DNA of 64,000 nucleotides from Actinomycetota bacterium (GTDB lineage: Bacteria > Actinomycetota > Actinomycetes > S36-B12). The DNA lies in the NCBI GenBank assembly GCA_016717115.1, contig JADKGE010000001.1, forward strand, positions 806,001 through 870,000, written 5' to 3'. Positions 23,568 through 32,123 of the stretch are shown here, one piece after another; positions within the stretch are counted from its first letter, which is position 1, and every line of letters starts with the position of its first letter. The notes beneath the pieces are model-generated. The model saw nothing but the letters and a program-made list of their open reading frames with translations, was not told the origin of the DNA and did not search any database. A program made the position numbers and the translations under genes.

Positions 23568-25537
23568 GCCAGCGCACCGTGAACGCGCCTCCGCCGAGGT
23601 CCCATGGCCCCATGGGCGGTGGCCCGATGGGCGGGCTGGCGGGCGTCTCGGATGCCAAGGCCCAGGACTTCCGTGGATCGCTGAAGCGGTTCGCGGCACG
23701 TTTGCGGCCCGAGCGCATCGTCGTGGTCGTGGTCATCGTCCTGGCCTTCGCCAGCGTCTTCCTGGCAGTGCTCGGCCCCAAGCTCCTGGGCAATGCCACG
23801 AACATCATCTTCGACGGGTTCGTGAGCTCGAGACTGCCCGCCGGAGTCACCCAGGACGAAGCGGTGGCCGCACTCAGGGCATCGGGGGAGTCGGACCAGG
23901 CCGACATGGTCGCGTCGATGACGTTGACGCCCGGTGAAGGCGTCGACTTCACGGCGTTGGCGCGCGTCCTGGCCATCGTGACCATCGTGTACGTGCTGAG
24001 CTCGATCCTCAGCTGGGGCCAGAACTACCTGATGGCCGGCGTCACCCAGCGCACCATCTACCGTCTGCGCGAGGAGGTGGATGCCAAGCTCGGCCGGCTT
24101 CCCCTGCGCTACTTCGACGCCTCGTCGCGCGGTGACGTCCTCAGCCGGGTCACGAACGATATCGACAACATCTCCACAACGCTCCAGCAGACGCTGACGC
24201 AGCTCATCACGGCCGTGCTCACCGTCGTCGGAGTGCTGGCGATGATGGTCTGGATCAGCCCGATCCTCGCGCTGATCTCACTCCTCACGGTTCCCCTCTC
24301 CTTCGTCGTGACGATGGCCATCGCAAAGCGGTCGCAGCCGCACTTCATCGCGCAGTGGAAGTGGACCGGGGAGCTGAACGGGCACGTCGAGGAGACGTTC
24401 TCGGGCCACGACCTCGTGAAGGTCTTCGGCCATCGACAGGAGTCCATCGCCCAGTTCGACACGGCCAACGAGCGCATGTACGAGAGCAGCTTCAAGGCCC
24501 AGTTCATCTCGGGCATCATCCAGCCGGCACTCACCGTGATCGCCAACCTCAACTACGTCGCGATCGCCGTCATCGGCGGGCTCCGCGTGGCCAGCGGCAC
24601 CATGTCCCTGGGCGACGTCCAGGCCTTCATCCAGTACTCGCGGCAGTTCACCATGCCGATCACGCAGATCGCCGGGGTCGCCAACATCCTGCAATCAGGC
24701 ATCGCGTCGGCCGAACGCGTCTTCGAACTTCTCGACGAGGCCGAGGAATCGCCGGATGACGAGGACGACGTGGTCCTCACCGACATCACGGGGCGTATCG
24801 CTTTCGAGGACGTCTCCTTCAGGTATCTGGCCGACACCCCCCTGATCGAGGACTTCGACCTGGATGTGAGGCCGGGGGAGATCGTCGCGATCGTGGGCCC
24901 GACCGGAGCCGGGAAGACCACCCTCGTCAACCTGTTGATGCGGTTCTACGACGTCGACTCCGGTCGCATCCTCATCGATGGCGTGCCCACCATGTCGATG
25001 AGCCGGGACAACGTGCGACGAACGTTCGGGATGGTGCTGCAGGACACCTGGCTCTTCGAGGGCACCATCCGGGAGAACATCGCCTACGGAGACGCCACGG
25101 CGACTCCGGAACAGGTGGAGGCGGCCGCGCGCGCGGCCCGCGTTGACCACTTCGTCCGCACGCTGCCCGACGGCTACGAGACCGAGCTCACCGAGGGTGC
25201 CTCGAACATCAGTGCCGGCGAGCGGCAGCTGCTGACGATCGCGCGGGCCTTCCTCGCCGATCCGGCGGTGCTCATCCTCGATGAGGCAACCAGCTCGGTC
25301 GACACGCGCACGGAGGTCCTGATCCAGCAGGCCATGGCCGCACTGCGCAACGACCGCACGAGCTTCGTCATCGCGCACCGGCTGTCCACGATCCGGAATG
25401 CCGACGTGATCGTCGTCCTGGAGCAGGGCCGGATCGTCGAGCAGGGCACGCACGAGCGGCTCATCGAGGCGCGCGGCGCCTACTACCAGCTCTATCGCAG
25501 CCAGTTCGAGCACCCCGACGCCGCCACCACCACATAG
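23564..25537 (+). CDS. ABC exporter half-transporter, catalytic-site subunit
   Basis: The 657-residue partner has a proline/glycine-rich N-terminal tail with GPMGGGPMGG, an inserted stretch of about 60 residues after the first membrane helix (roughly 80-135), six helices, and an ATPase domain with Walker A GPTGAGKTT near 445, Walker B VLILDEATSSVD (catalytic Glu) near 571 and H-loop IAHRLST near 605. Its signature is altered to ISAGERQ, as expected for the chain that contributes the weak half of one composite site. With the previous gene it forms an asymmetric exporter in the plasma membrane. The long inverted repeat at 25537-25598 begins at its stop codon. Confidence 0.9.
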   Translation: MSQRTVNAPPPRSHGPMGGGPMGGLAGVSDAKAQDFRGSLKRFAARLRPERIVVVVVIVLAFASVFLAVLGPKLLGNATNIIFDGFVSSRLPAGVTQDEAVAALRASGESDQADMVASMTLTPGEGVDFTALARVLAIVTIVYVLSSILSWGQNYLMAGVTQRTIYRLREEVDAKLGRLPLRYFDASSRGDVLSRVTNDIDNISTTLQQTLTQLITAVLTVVGVLAMMVWISPILALISLLTVPLSFVVTMAIAKRSQPHFIAQWKWTGELNGHVEETFSGHDLVKVFGHRQESIAQFDTANERMYESSFKAQFISGIIQPALTVIANLNYVAIAVIGGLRVASGTMSLGDVQAFIQYSRQFTMPITQIAGVANILQSGIASAERVFELLDEAEESPDDEDDVVLTDITGRIAFEDVSFRYLADTPLIEDFDLDVRPGEIVAIVGPTGAGKTTLVNLLMRFYDVDSGRILIDGVPTMSMSRDNVRRTFGMVLQDTWLFEGTIRENIAYGDATATPEQVEAAARAARVDHFVRTLPDGYETELTEGASNISAGERQLLTIARAFLADPAVLILDEATSSVDTRTEVLIQQAMAALRNDRTSFVIAHRLSTIRNADVIVVLEQGRIVEQGTHERLIEARGAYYQLYRSQFEHPDAATTT

Positions 25538-25598
25538 TCGAGTGGCGGCTGGTGGCGGCCCTCCGTAGCCGGAGGGCCGCCACCAGCCGCCACTCGAC
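25537..25598. terminator. 29-bp perfect inverted repeat between convergent genes
   Basis: The arms 25537-25565 and 25570-25598 are exact complements with loop TAGC. The repeat starts on the last base of the exporter stop codon and ends 8 bases before the leuA stop, so it probably ends both transcripts. The outer nine bases (GTCGAGTGG/CCACTCGAC) recur in the hairpin at 46841-46902. Confidence 0.75.
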
Positions 25599-25606
25599 GG
25601 CGGGGT

Positions 25607-27364
25607 TTAGGGCTGTCGTACCGCTCGGTTCACGGCGCTGATGATCGCCTTCAATGACGACGTGGTGATCGACGGGTCGATACCTACGCCCCACAGGACC
25701 TTGCCGTCGACCGCGCACTCGACGTAGGACGCCGCCTTCGCGTCGCCGCCCGCCGACATGGCGTGCTCCGCGTAGTCGAGAACCCGGACATCGATTCCAT
25801 GCGTCGACAGGGCGTCACAGAATGCGGCGATCGGCCCGTTTCCGTGACCGCCGAGCTGGAACTCCTCGTTCCCGTCCTTGATGACCACGTCGACGCTCGT
25901 GTCGCCGTCGACGGCCGAGTCCTGCTTGACACCAATGAGCCGGAACCGGCCCCACGGCGCCGTGGGATCCGGCAGGTACTCGCCGGAGAACGCACCCCAC
26001 ATCTCGCCCGGGCCGACCTCGCCGACCTCGGATTCGGTCACCTGCTGGATGACCTGCGAGAACTCGATCTGGAGCCGGCGGGGGAGGTCGAGCTTGTGCT
26101 CGGTGCGCATGATGTAGGCGACGCCGCCCTTGCCGGACTGCGAGTTGACGCGGATCACCGCCTCGTAGGTGCGCCCGACGTCCTGTGGGTCGATCGGCAG
26201 GTACGGCACCGCCCACCGGAAGTCATCGACGTCCACGCCCGCCGCGAGCGCCTCCGTCTCCATCATCTTCAGGCCCTTGTTGATGGCGTCCTGGTGGGAG
26301 CCGGAGAACGCCGTGTAGACGAGATCACCGCCATAGGGGTGCCGCTCGTGCACGGGAATCTGGTTGCAGTACTCCACGGTGCGCCGGATCTCGTCGATGT
26401 CGCGGAAGTCGATCCGAGGGTCGACGCCCTGGCTGAAGAGGTTCATGCCGAGGGTGACCAGGCAGACGTTGCCCGTGCGCTCGCCGTTGCCGAACAGGCA
26501 GCCCTCGATGCGATCGGCGCCGGCCATGTAGCCAAGCTCGGCGGCGGCCACCGCGGTGCCGCGGTCGTTGTGCGGATGCAGCGACACCACGAGGGAGTCG
26601 CGGCGCGCCAGATTGCGGCACATCCACTCGATCGAGTCGGCATACACGTTCGGCGTGGCCATCTCGATGGTTGCGGGCAGGTTGACGATCACCTTGCGAT
26701 CCGGGGTCGGCTGCCAGACGTCGTTGACGGCGTCGACGACCTCGACGGCGAACTCGAGCTCGGTGCCCGTGTAGGACTCCGGGGAGTACTCGAAGAACAC
26801 GTCGGTCTCATTCGCGACCTGCTCCGCGTACTTGGCGCACAGCTGGGCACCGTGCACCGCGATGTCGACGATGCCGGCTCGGTCGAGGCCGAAGACCACA
26901 CGTCGCTGCAGCGTCGACGTCGAGTTGTACAGGTGGACGATGGCCTGGGAGGCGCCCTTGATGGACTCGAACGTGCGCTCGATCAGGTGCTCGCGGGACT
27001 GCGTCAGCACCTGGACCACGACGTCGTCAGGGATGAGGTCGTCCTCGATCAGCATTCGAACGAAGTCGAAGTCCGTCTGCGATGCGGAGGGGAAGCCGAC
27101 CTCGATCTCCTTGTACCCCATGGAGACCAGGAGATTGAACATCCGCAGCTTGCGACCCGGGGTCATGGGGTCGATCAGCGCCTGGTTGCCGTCGCGGAGG
27201 TCGACGGCGCACCACCTGGGTGCCTGCGTGATGACGGTGCTGGGCCACGTGCGGTCGGGCAGCGAGATGGGCGCGAAGGGCTCATACCGGCCGAAGGCCA
27301 TGGCAGACGCCTGCTGGGCATTGCGCACGTCGTAGGCGATCGTGCGATCAAAACTGCTGGACAT
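25607..27364 (-). CDS. leuA: 2-isopropylmalate synthase
   Basis: LeuA condenses acetyl-CoA with 2-ketoisovalerate, the committed step of leucine synthesis. The 585 residues match the long LeuA2 form of actinobacteria, with an N-terminal extension before the HMGL-like barrel: CAVDLRDGNQALIDPM (catalytic Arg and metal Asp), GFPSASQTDFDFVR, YNSTS, and the metal motif SLHPHNDRGTAVA. The C-terminal regulatory domain (about 430-585) gives leucine feedback inhibition. AAGGAG lies six bases before the ATG. A leucine-codon leader peptide and a stable hairpin lie just upstream, so attenuation is expected. Confidence 0.95.
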   Translation of the reverse strand: MSSSFDRTIAYDVRNAQQASAMAFGRYEPFAPISLPDRTWPSTVITQAPRWCAVDLRDGNQALIDPMTPGRKLRMFNLLVSMGYKEIEVGFPSASQTDFDFVRMLIEDDLIPDDVVVQVLTQSREHLIERTFESIKGASQAIVHLYNSTSTLQRRVVFGLDRAGIVDIAVHGAQLCAKYAEQVANETDVFFEYSPESYTGTELEFAVEVVDAVNDVWQPTPDRKVIVNLPATIEMATPNVYADSIEWMCRNLARRDSLVVSLHPHNDRGTAVAAAELGYMAGADRIEGCLFGNGERTGNVCLVTLGMNLFSQGVDPRIDFRDIDEIRRTVEYCNQIPVHERHPYGGDLVYTAFSGSHQDAINKGLKMMETEALAAGVDVDDFRWAVPYLPIDPQDVGRTYEAVIRVNSQSGKGGVAYIMRTEHKLDLPRRLQIEFSQVIQQVTESEVGEVGPGEMWGAFSGEYLPDPTAPWGRFRLIGVKQDSAVDGDTSVDVVIKDGNEEFQLGGHGNGPIAAFCDALSTHGIDVRVLDYAEHAMSAGGDAKAASYVECAVDGKVLWGVGIDPSITTSSLKAIISAVNRAVRQP

Positions 27365-27430
27365 CGGGACTCCTTGGGTTCTCGTCTGGGGTGGTAGCCA
27401 CTGCGGCTGTTACCGGCAAACGACGAAATC

Positions 27431-27468
27431 CCGCGACGAGGAGGCCGGTGGACTAGGCCTCGTCGCGG
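27431..27468 (-). terminator. Attenuator hairpin of the leuA leader
   Basis: CCGCGACGAGG and CCTCGTCGCGG (27431-27441 and 27458-27468) pair perfectly. On the minus strand the first arm overlaps the last codons of the leader peptide and the hairpin is followed by the T-containing stretch ATTTCGTCGTTT before leuA. The T-run is weak, so it may act partly through translation. Confidence 0.6.
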
Positions 27469-27494
27469 CAGCGAAGGAGCAGCGCTGACGTCAT
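27453..27494 (-). CDS. leuL: leuA leader peptide, MTSALLLRCRDEA
   Basis: The 13-codon frame reads ATG ACG TCA GCG CTG CTC CTT CGC TGC CGC GAC GAG GCC TAG. Three consecutive leucine codons in a short frame upstream of leuA mark a leucine attenuator. Its ATG overlaps the stop codon of the PadR gene by three bases (ATGA arrangement), so ribosomes finishing padR could also enter it. A TACCAT box nine bases upstream could give a separate start. The downstream hairpin overlaps its end. Confidence 0.75.
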   Translation of the reverse strand: MTSALLLRCRDEA

Positions 27495-28045
27495 GGTGCA
27501 GGAATGGTAGCAGGTGGCAGGAGAGTGCCTCGGGTCTCCGTCGCCCAGACGAGCTGTGATTGCGCCGTGAGCTCGCCGGCCCGAATGGTCGCCTCCCAGT
27601 AGCGCCCGTGCTCCGGGTAGGCGGGGTCGCCGACGATCGCAGCCCGGATACCGGCGTACGTGGCCAGTCGTCCGGTGGCTTCGCTCACCACGTCGTCGAG
27701 GAGCGCGTCGAGGTCGGCCGGGGCCAGCGACTGGCCGAAGAAGACCCGCAGGAGCACTCCGTTGCGGGGTGGGGCGGCGCTGGGTGTCGTTGCGAGCAGT
27801 TCGCGCAACCGCTGGCGGCCGGCGGCGGTGATCTCGTACCGGTTCGAGCCGGACCGCTCGCCGGGTGTCGCGTGCACCAGTCCGTCGGCCTCGAGGTCGG
27901 CAAGGCAGGGGTAGATCTGCCCGAAGCTCTCGTGCCAGAAGTGCCCGAGGACGGTGGAGATGGCCTGCCGGATCTCGTAGCCGGTCAGAGACCCGATCGA
28001 CAGCACGCCGAGCACCGCGGTGCTGGTCTGCGCCTGTCTTGCCAC
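27491..28045 (-). CDS. PadR-family transcriptional regulator
   Basis: The 184-residue protein has the PadR winged helix at about residues 5-90: VLGVLSIGSLTGYEIRQAIS, SFGQIYPCLADLEADGLV, RYEITAAGRQRLRELL, then a C-terminal helical dimerisation region (Vir_act_alpha_C type). PadR proteins repress nearby genes until a ligand binds. It is divergent from a PPOX-type oxidoreductase with 29 bases between starts, and that gap holds a perfect inverted repeat likely to be its operator. Its stop overlaps the leuA leader peptide start. Confidence 0.85.
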   Translation of the reverse strand: MARQAQTSTAVLGVLSIGSLTGYEIRQAISTVLGHFWHESFGQIYPCLADLEADGLVHATPGERSGSNRYEITAAGRQRLRELLATTPSAAPPRNGVLLRVFFGQSLAPADLDALLDDVVSEATGRLATYAGIRAAIVGDPAYPEHGRYWEATIRAGELTAQSQLVWATETRGTLLPPATIPAP

Positions 28046-28053
28046 CGCAGCAG

Positions 28054-28070
28054 TATATCTGCTAGATATA
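28054..28070. promoter_or_regulatory. Probable PadR operator
   Basis: TATATCT and AGATATA form a perfect inverted repeat around GCT in the 29-base gap between the PadR gene and the divergent PPOX gene. It is AT-rich against a G+C-rich background and overlaps the likely -10 boxes of both genes. Confidence 0.6.
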
Positions 28071-28074
28071 TGAC

Positions 28075-28491
28075 ATGGCTACCCCCGCGTCTCTCGACGT
28101 CCTCGGATCGGCGAAGTACATCTCCTTGACGACCTTCCGGTCGGACGGCACCGCCGTCGCGACACCGGTGTGGGTGGTGCGCGAGGCCGACACCCTTCGC
28201 GTCATCACCGATCCGATGTCGGGCAAGGCGAAGCGGCTGCGCAACAACCCGGACGTGCTCGTGTCGCCCTGCGACATGAGGGGACGGGTCACGCCGGGCG
28301 CCGTCTCGGTTACGGGAAAGGTCGCCTTCCAGGATGCCGACACGACGCGCGCGACCATGGCGACCATCACCAAGAAGTACGGCCTAATGGGGCGCGTCCT
28401 CACGTTCATGAACACTCGACGGGCGAAGAAGGCGGGCGGCGGGACGCCGGCGCACGTCGGCCTCACGGTGACTCTCGATGCCGCGGAATGA
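28075..28491 (+). CDS. PPOX-class flavin/F420-dependent oxidoreductase
   Basis: A 138-residue split-barrel protein of the pyridoxamine 5'-phosphate oxidase-like group: KYISLTTFRSDGTAVATPVWVV near the N-terminus, then RVITDPMSGKAKRLRNNPDVLVSPCDMRG. This pattern is usual in actinobacterial members that use F420 or a flavin to reduce small substrates; cofC in the same window supports F420 synthesis. The substrate is unknown. It is divergent from the PadR gene and probably its target. Its 3' end overlaps the next gene by 14 bases. Confidence 0.75.
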   Translation: MATPASLDVLGSAKYISLTTFRSDGTAVATPVWVVREADTLRVITDPMSGKAKRLRNNPDVLVSPCDMRGRVTPGAVSVTGKVAFQDADTTRATMATITKKYGLMGRVLTFMNTRRAKKAGGGTPAHVGLTVTLDAAE

Positions 28492-29536
28492 CGATGTCGA
28501 GCGGAGGCTCGGCCTGATCGCGCAGAAGGTGGCGGCGGACCGCAGGACCGGTGAGGTCCTCCTCGCGGTCGCGTCGGGGGACCGGTCCCTCGACTACCGG
28601 TGGGGCCCAGCGGACCGGCCGTTCTTCATCGCGAGCGCGACGAAACTCTATGTGACCGCGCTCATGGCCCGCCTCATGGAACTCGGGCGCGTCGACTGGG
28701 ACGCGCCTATGGCGTCGTACCTGCCGGACCTCGACCTTGACGGGTTGCTCGTCCTTGACGGCATCGACCACACCCGTGAGATCACCGTGCGGCACCTGCT
28801 CGCCCATACCTCGGGCCTGGCCGACTACTTCGAGCAGAAGCGGCACGACGGCACCACGACCTTCGGCCGGGCGATCGAGGCCGACGCTGGTTGGAACCTG
28901 AGCGACGTGGTCCGGTGGACGCGCGACGACCTCACGGGGCATTTCGTACCGGGCGCGCCCGGACGGGCCTTCTACTCGGACACCAACTACCAGCTTCTGG
29001 GCGGGATCATCGAGCGCCAGTTCGGAGCAGGGTTCGGCGAGGTGGTCAGGCAGGAGATCGTTGAGCCGCTCGGGCTCGACCGCACCTTCTGCTTCGACGC
29101 CTCGACGATCCACCTGTATGACGACGTGTGCACGATGCGTCGCGGTGCCACCGGCCTGCGCATACCGCAGGCCATGGCCTCGGTGGGGGCGGACGGGGGG
29201 ATCGTGTCGACCCTCGACGACTCCGTCCGCTTTCTGCGGGCATTCATGGGCGCCGAGCTGTTCTCGGCGCGGACCCTGAAGCAGCTGCAGGGGGAGTGGC
29301 GACGGATCTTCTTCCCGCTCGAGTACGGAACGGGAGTGATGTCGTTCACGGTGCCGCGGGTGTTCTCACCGCTGCGCCGCTTCCCGAGGGTCGTGGGTCA
29401 CTCCGGTGCCTCGGGCACCGTGCTGTTCTGGTGCCCCGAGTGGGACGTCTACGTCGCCGGCACGGTCAATCAGGTGGAGAAGCGCTCCCTGCCCTTCCAG
29501 ATGATGATCAGGTCGCTTGCGGTCGTTCGGCCCTGA
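28478..29536 (+). CDS. Serine hydrolase, beta-lactamase class C / PBP4 family
   Basis: The 352 residues carry the family's catalytic motifs: SATK (Ser-x-x-Lys) near residue 51, YSDTNYQLLGG (Tyr-x-Asn) near residue 167, and HSGASGT toward the C-terminus in place of KTG. These enzymes act as esterases, D-aminopeptidases or beta-lactamases. There is no obvious signal peptide, so it is probably cytoplasmic and more likely an esterase. It overlaps the PPOX gene, so the two form an operon presumably under PadR control. Confidence 0.8.
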   Translation: MPRNDDVERRLGLIAQKVAADRRTGEVLLAVASGDRSLDYRWGPADRPFFIASATKLYVTALMARLMELGRVDWDAPMASYLPDLDLDGLLVLDGIDHTREITVRHLLAHTSGLADYFEQKRHDGTTTFGRAIEADAGWNLSDVVRWTRDDLTGHFVPGAPGRAFYSDTNYQLLGGIIERQFGAGFGEVVRQEIVEPLGLDRTFCFDASTIHLYDDVCTMRRGATGLRIPQAMASVGADGGIVSTLDDSVRFLRAFMGAELFSARTLKQLQGEWRRIFFPLEYGTGVMSFTVPRVFSPLRRFPRVVGHSGASGTVLFWCPEWDVYVAGTVNQVEKRSLPFQMMIRSLAVVRP

Positions 29537-29762
29537 CGGAGGCTGGTGCCCGGCCTCGCCCCCAGGCGAAGTAGGAGATGGGGCCGACGAAATTGACCGC
29601 GATCGCGGCCGCCCAGGCCACCTTGGGTCCTCGGACGAGCTCCCGAGGCCGTCGGGCCAGGTCGATCCACGCTGTTGCCGCGAGGGACAGCTGAACGGAC
29701 GCGGCAACGAGGATCGCCGTCTTCTCCGTGTCGGACAGGTCGTTCCAGTGCTTGCGGGCCAT
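29508..29762 (-). CDS. Small membrane protein with PLDc_N-type domain
   Basis: An 84-residue protein with two predicted membrane helices (TAILVAASVQLSLAATAWIDL and a second ending in NFVGPISYFAWGRG). The WAxxxxxNxxGPxxYFxxGR pattern matches the phospholipase D nuclease N-terminal (PLDc_N) family of small membrane proteins, whose role is unknown. The start was set at the ATG preceded by AGGAGG at 6 bases, not at an earlier in-frame codon. It overlaps the end of the serine hydrolase gene by 29 bases on the opposite strand. Confidence 0.65.
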   Translation of the reverse strand: MARKHWNDLSDTEKTAILVAASVQLSLAATAWIDLARRPRELVRGPKVAWAAAIAVNFVGPISYFAWGRGRAPASVRAERPQAT

Positions 29763-29820
29763 GCCAACCTCCTGTCCCAACCATGCCGGATGCGCATGCG
29801 GGATGCCATGGGGAGGCAAC

Positions 29821-29833
29821 TACTCTTCATGCC
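29821..29833 (+). promoter_or_regulatory. -10 box of leuB, leaderless start
   Basis: TACTCT at 29821-29826 is followed by seven bases and the leuB ATG. Confidence 0.5.
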
Positions 29834-30889
29834 ATGTCACGAACACTCTCCCTCGCCCTGATCCCCGGCGACGGCATCGGCACCGAGGTCGTCGCCGAGG
29901 CGATGAAGGTCCTCCAGGCCATAGCGCCGGCGGCCGACCTTGACGTGCAGACCACGGAGTACGACCTCGGTGCGCGGCGCTACAACGCCACCGGCGAACT
30001 CCTGCCCGACTCGGTGGTGGAGGAGCTTCGCGGCTACGACGCCATCCTGCTCGGTGCCATCGGTGATCCTTCGGTGGCGCCCGGCATCCTCGAGCGGGGC
30101 GTGCTCCTGCCGCTTCGGTTCGCCCTCCAGCAGTACGTCAACCTCCGTCCCGTGAAGCTCTATCCGGGGGTCAAGGGTCCGCTCGCGGACAAGGGGCCGA
30201 AGGAGATCGACTTCATCGTCTGCCGTGAGGGCACCGAGGGTCCCTACGCAGGTGCGGGCGGGGGCCTGCGGCTGGGCACGGCCGACGAGGTGTCCACCGA
30301 GGTGTCCATCAACACCTACCTCGGCGCCGAGCGGATCATCCGGGACGCCTTCGAGCGCGCGGCCAGGCGGCGCGGCAAGGTCTCGCTGGTCCACAAGACC
30401 AACGTCCTCGTCTACGCGGGCCAGACGTGGGCACGCGCATTCGCCGACGTCGCTCGCGACTACCCGAGCATCGAGACGGACTACTACCACGTCGATGCGG
30501 CGTCGATGTTCTTCCTGACCCAGCCCGAGCGGTTCGACGTCGTCGTGACGGACAACCTGTTCGGCGACATCATCACCGACATCGGCGCCGCGATCGTCGG
30601 GGGAATGGGCCTCGCGGCGAGCGGCAGCATCGATCCCACGGGCCGGAACGCCAGCACGTTCGAGCCGGTGCACGGCTCGGCCCCGGACATCGCCGGGCAG
30701 GGCAAGGCCGACCCGATCGCGCAGGTGCTCTCGCTGGCCATGCTCCTCGACCATGTCGGTGAACCAGCGGCTGCCGCGTGGGTCGAAGCCGCCGTGGCCG
30801 CCGACCTTGCGACCCGCGGAGAGTCCGTCCGCAGCACCTCAGCCATTGGGGATGCCCTGGCCGCAGGCGCGGTCGCCGAGGCCCGCTGA
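29834..30889 (+). CDS. leuB: 3-isopropylmalate dehydrogenase
   Basis: LeuB oxidatively decarboxylates 3-isopropylmalate to 2-ketoisocaproate with NAD+. The 351 residues start with LALIPGDGIGTEVVAEAMKVL and contain LLPLRFALQQYVNLRPVKL, CREGTEGPYAG, the metal-binding DNLFGDIITDIGAAIVGG and the cofactor stretch FEPVHGSAPDIAGQGKADP, all typical. The start was placed at the ATG giving the normal N-terminus; the open frame extends over 50 codons further upstream without family similarity. Next downstream is ilvE, 46 bases away with its own -10 box. Confidence 0.95.
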   Translation: MSRTLSLALIPGDGIGTEVVAEAMKVLQAIAPAADLDVQTTEYDLGARRYNATGELLPDSVVEELRGYDAILLGAIGDPSVAPGILERGVLLPLRFALQQYVNLRPVKLYPGVKGPLADKGPKEIDFIVCREGTEGPYAGAGGGLRLGTADEVSTEVSINTYLGAERIIRDAFERAARRRGKVSLVHKTNVLVYAGQTWARAFADVARDYPSIETDYYHVDAASMFFLTQPERFDVVVTDNLFGDIITDIGAAIVGGMGLAASGSIDPTGRNASTFEPVHGSAPDIAGQGKADPIAQVLSLAMLLDHVGEPAAAAWVEAAVAADLATRGESVRSTSAIGDALAAGAVAEAR

Positions 30890-30923
30890 GCCTCATCGCC
30901 TGTACGCCCCCTGATTCGGAAGG

Positions 30924-30935
30924 TAACGTCCGCTC
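30924..30935 (+). promoter_or_regulatory. -10 box of ilvE, leaderless start
   Basis: TAACGT at 30924-30929 is followed by six bases and the ilvE ATG. Confidence 0.5.
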
Positions 30936-32057
30936 ATGACCACGATGGAGACCGGCACGGCTCTCTGGCCGATCGACCTGCAACCGTCCGACCACCCCGC
31001 CAGCGCCGCAGACCGCGAGGCGGTCCTCGCTGACCCCGGCTTCGGTCGGTCGTTCACCGACAACCTCGTGCGCGCCACCTGGACCGCGGACGACGGGTGG
31101 CACGGCGCCCGACTCGAGGCGTACGGGCCTATCGCCCTGGATCCCGCCACGAACTTCATGCACTACGGGCAGGCGATCTTCGAGGGCCTCAAGGCATACC
31201 GCCACGCCGACGGCTCCATCAAGACGTTCCGGCCGGTGCAGAACGCCGAGCGTTTCGCGAACTCGGCCCGCCGGCTCGCCATGGCCGAGCTGCCCACCGA
31301 ACTGTTCCTCGGGTCCATCGAGGCGCTCGTGCGGCAGGATCGCGAGTGGGTGCCGAGCGGCCAGGAGAAGTCGCTGTACCTGAGGCCGTTCATGATCTCC
31401 ACGGAGATCGGCTTGGGAGTCCGCCCGGCGAATCGGTACGAGTACCTGCTCATCGCGTCTCCTGCAGGTGCCTACTTCCCCCGGGGGCTCAAGCCCGTGA
31501 GCGTCTGGCTGTCAGACGACTACGTGCGGGCGGCACCAGGTGGGACGGGCGAGGCGAAGTGCGCCGGCAACTACGCCGCGTCCCTCGTGGCGCAGGCCGA
31601 GGCCGCCCAGCACGGCTGCGACCAGGTCGTCTGGCTCGACGCGGTCGAGCGCCGGTGGATCGAGGAGATGGGGGGCATGAACCTGTACTTCGTGCTCGGC
31701 CATGGCGACTCCGCCCGCCTGCTCACCCCCGAGCTGACGGGCTCGCTGCTGCCGGGCATCACGCGCGCCTCCCTGCTCACCGTCGCGTCCGACCTCGGCA
31801 TCCGCGCCGACGAGGGACGCATCAGCGTCGAGGATTGGCGAGAGGGCTGCGCGAGCGGCGAGATCTCCGAGGTCTTCGCGTGCGGTACCGCGGCGGTCAT
31901 CACACCCGTGGGCGAGGTCAAGTCGCGCACGAGTGGTGCTTGGCAGGTGGGCGAGGGCGGCACCGGCACCGTCACCTCGCGACTGCGACAGGCGCTGCTG
32001 GACATCCAGACCGGCGAGGCTCCCGACACGCACAACTGGCTGCACACGATCTGCTGA
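30936..32057 (+). CDS. ilvE: Branched-chain amino acid aminotransferase
   Basis: IlvE transfers the amino group between glutamate and the branched-chain ketoacids, the last step for Val, Leu and Ile. The 373-residue fold-type IV PLP enzyme has FMHYGQAIFEGLKAYR, YLRPFMISTE, GGTGEAKCAGNYAAS with the PLP-binding Lys, WLDAVERRWIEEMGGMNLYFV, and the phosphate-binding CGTAAVITPVG. Length and motifs match the actinobacterial IlvE (BCAT-like) group. It appears leaderless. Confidence 0.95.
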   Translation: MTTMETGTALWPIDLQPSDHPASAADREAVLADPGFGRSFTDNLVRATWTADDGWHGARLEAYGPIALDPATNFMHYGQAIFEGLKAYRHADGSIKTFRPVQNAERFANSARRLAMAELPTELFLGSIEALVRQDREWVPSGQEKSLYLRPFMISTEIGLGVRPANRYEYLLIASPAGAYFPRGLKPVSVWLSDDYVRAAPGGTGEAKCAGNYAASLVAQAEAAQHGCDQVVWLDAVERRWIEEMGGMNLYFVLGHGDSARLLTPELTGSLLPGITRASLLTVASDLGIRADEGRISVEDWREGCASGEISEVFACGTAAVITPVGEVKSRTSGAWQVGEGGTGTVTSRLRQALLDIQTGEAPDTHNWLHTIC

Positions 32058-32123
32058 TCCGTCCTGCCGCTGGGCCGACGCTCTGAGCGGCAACAAACCC
32101 CATGTCGGGCCGAAACTCACGGC

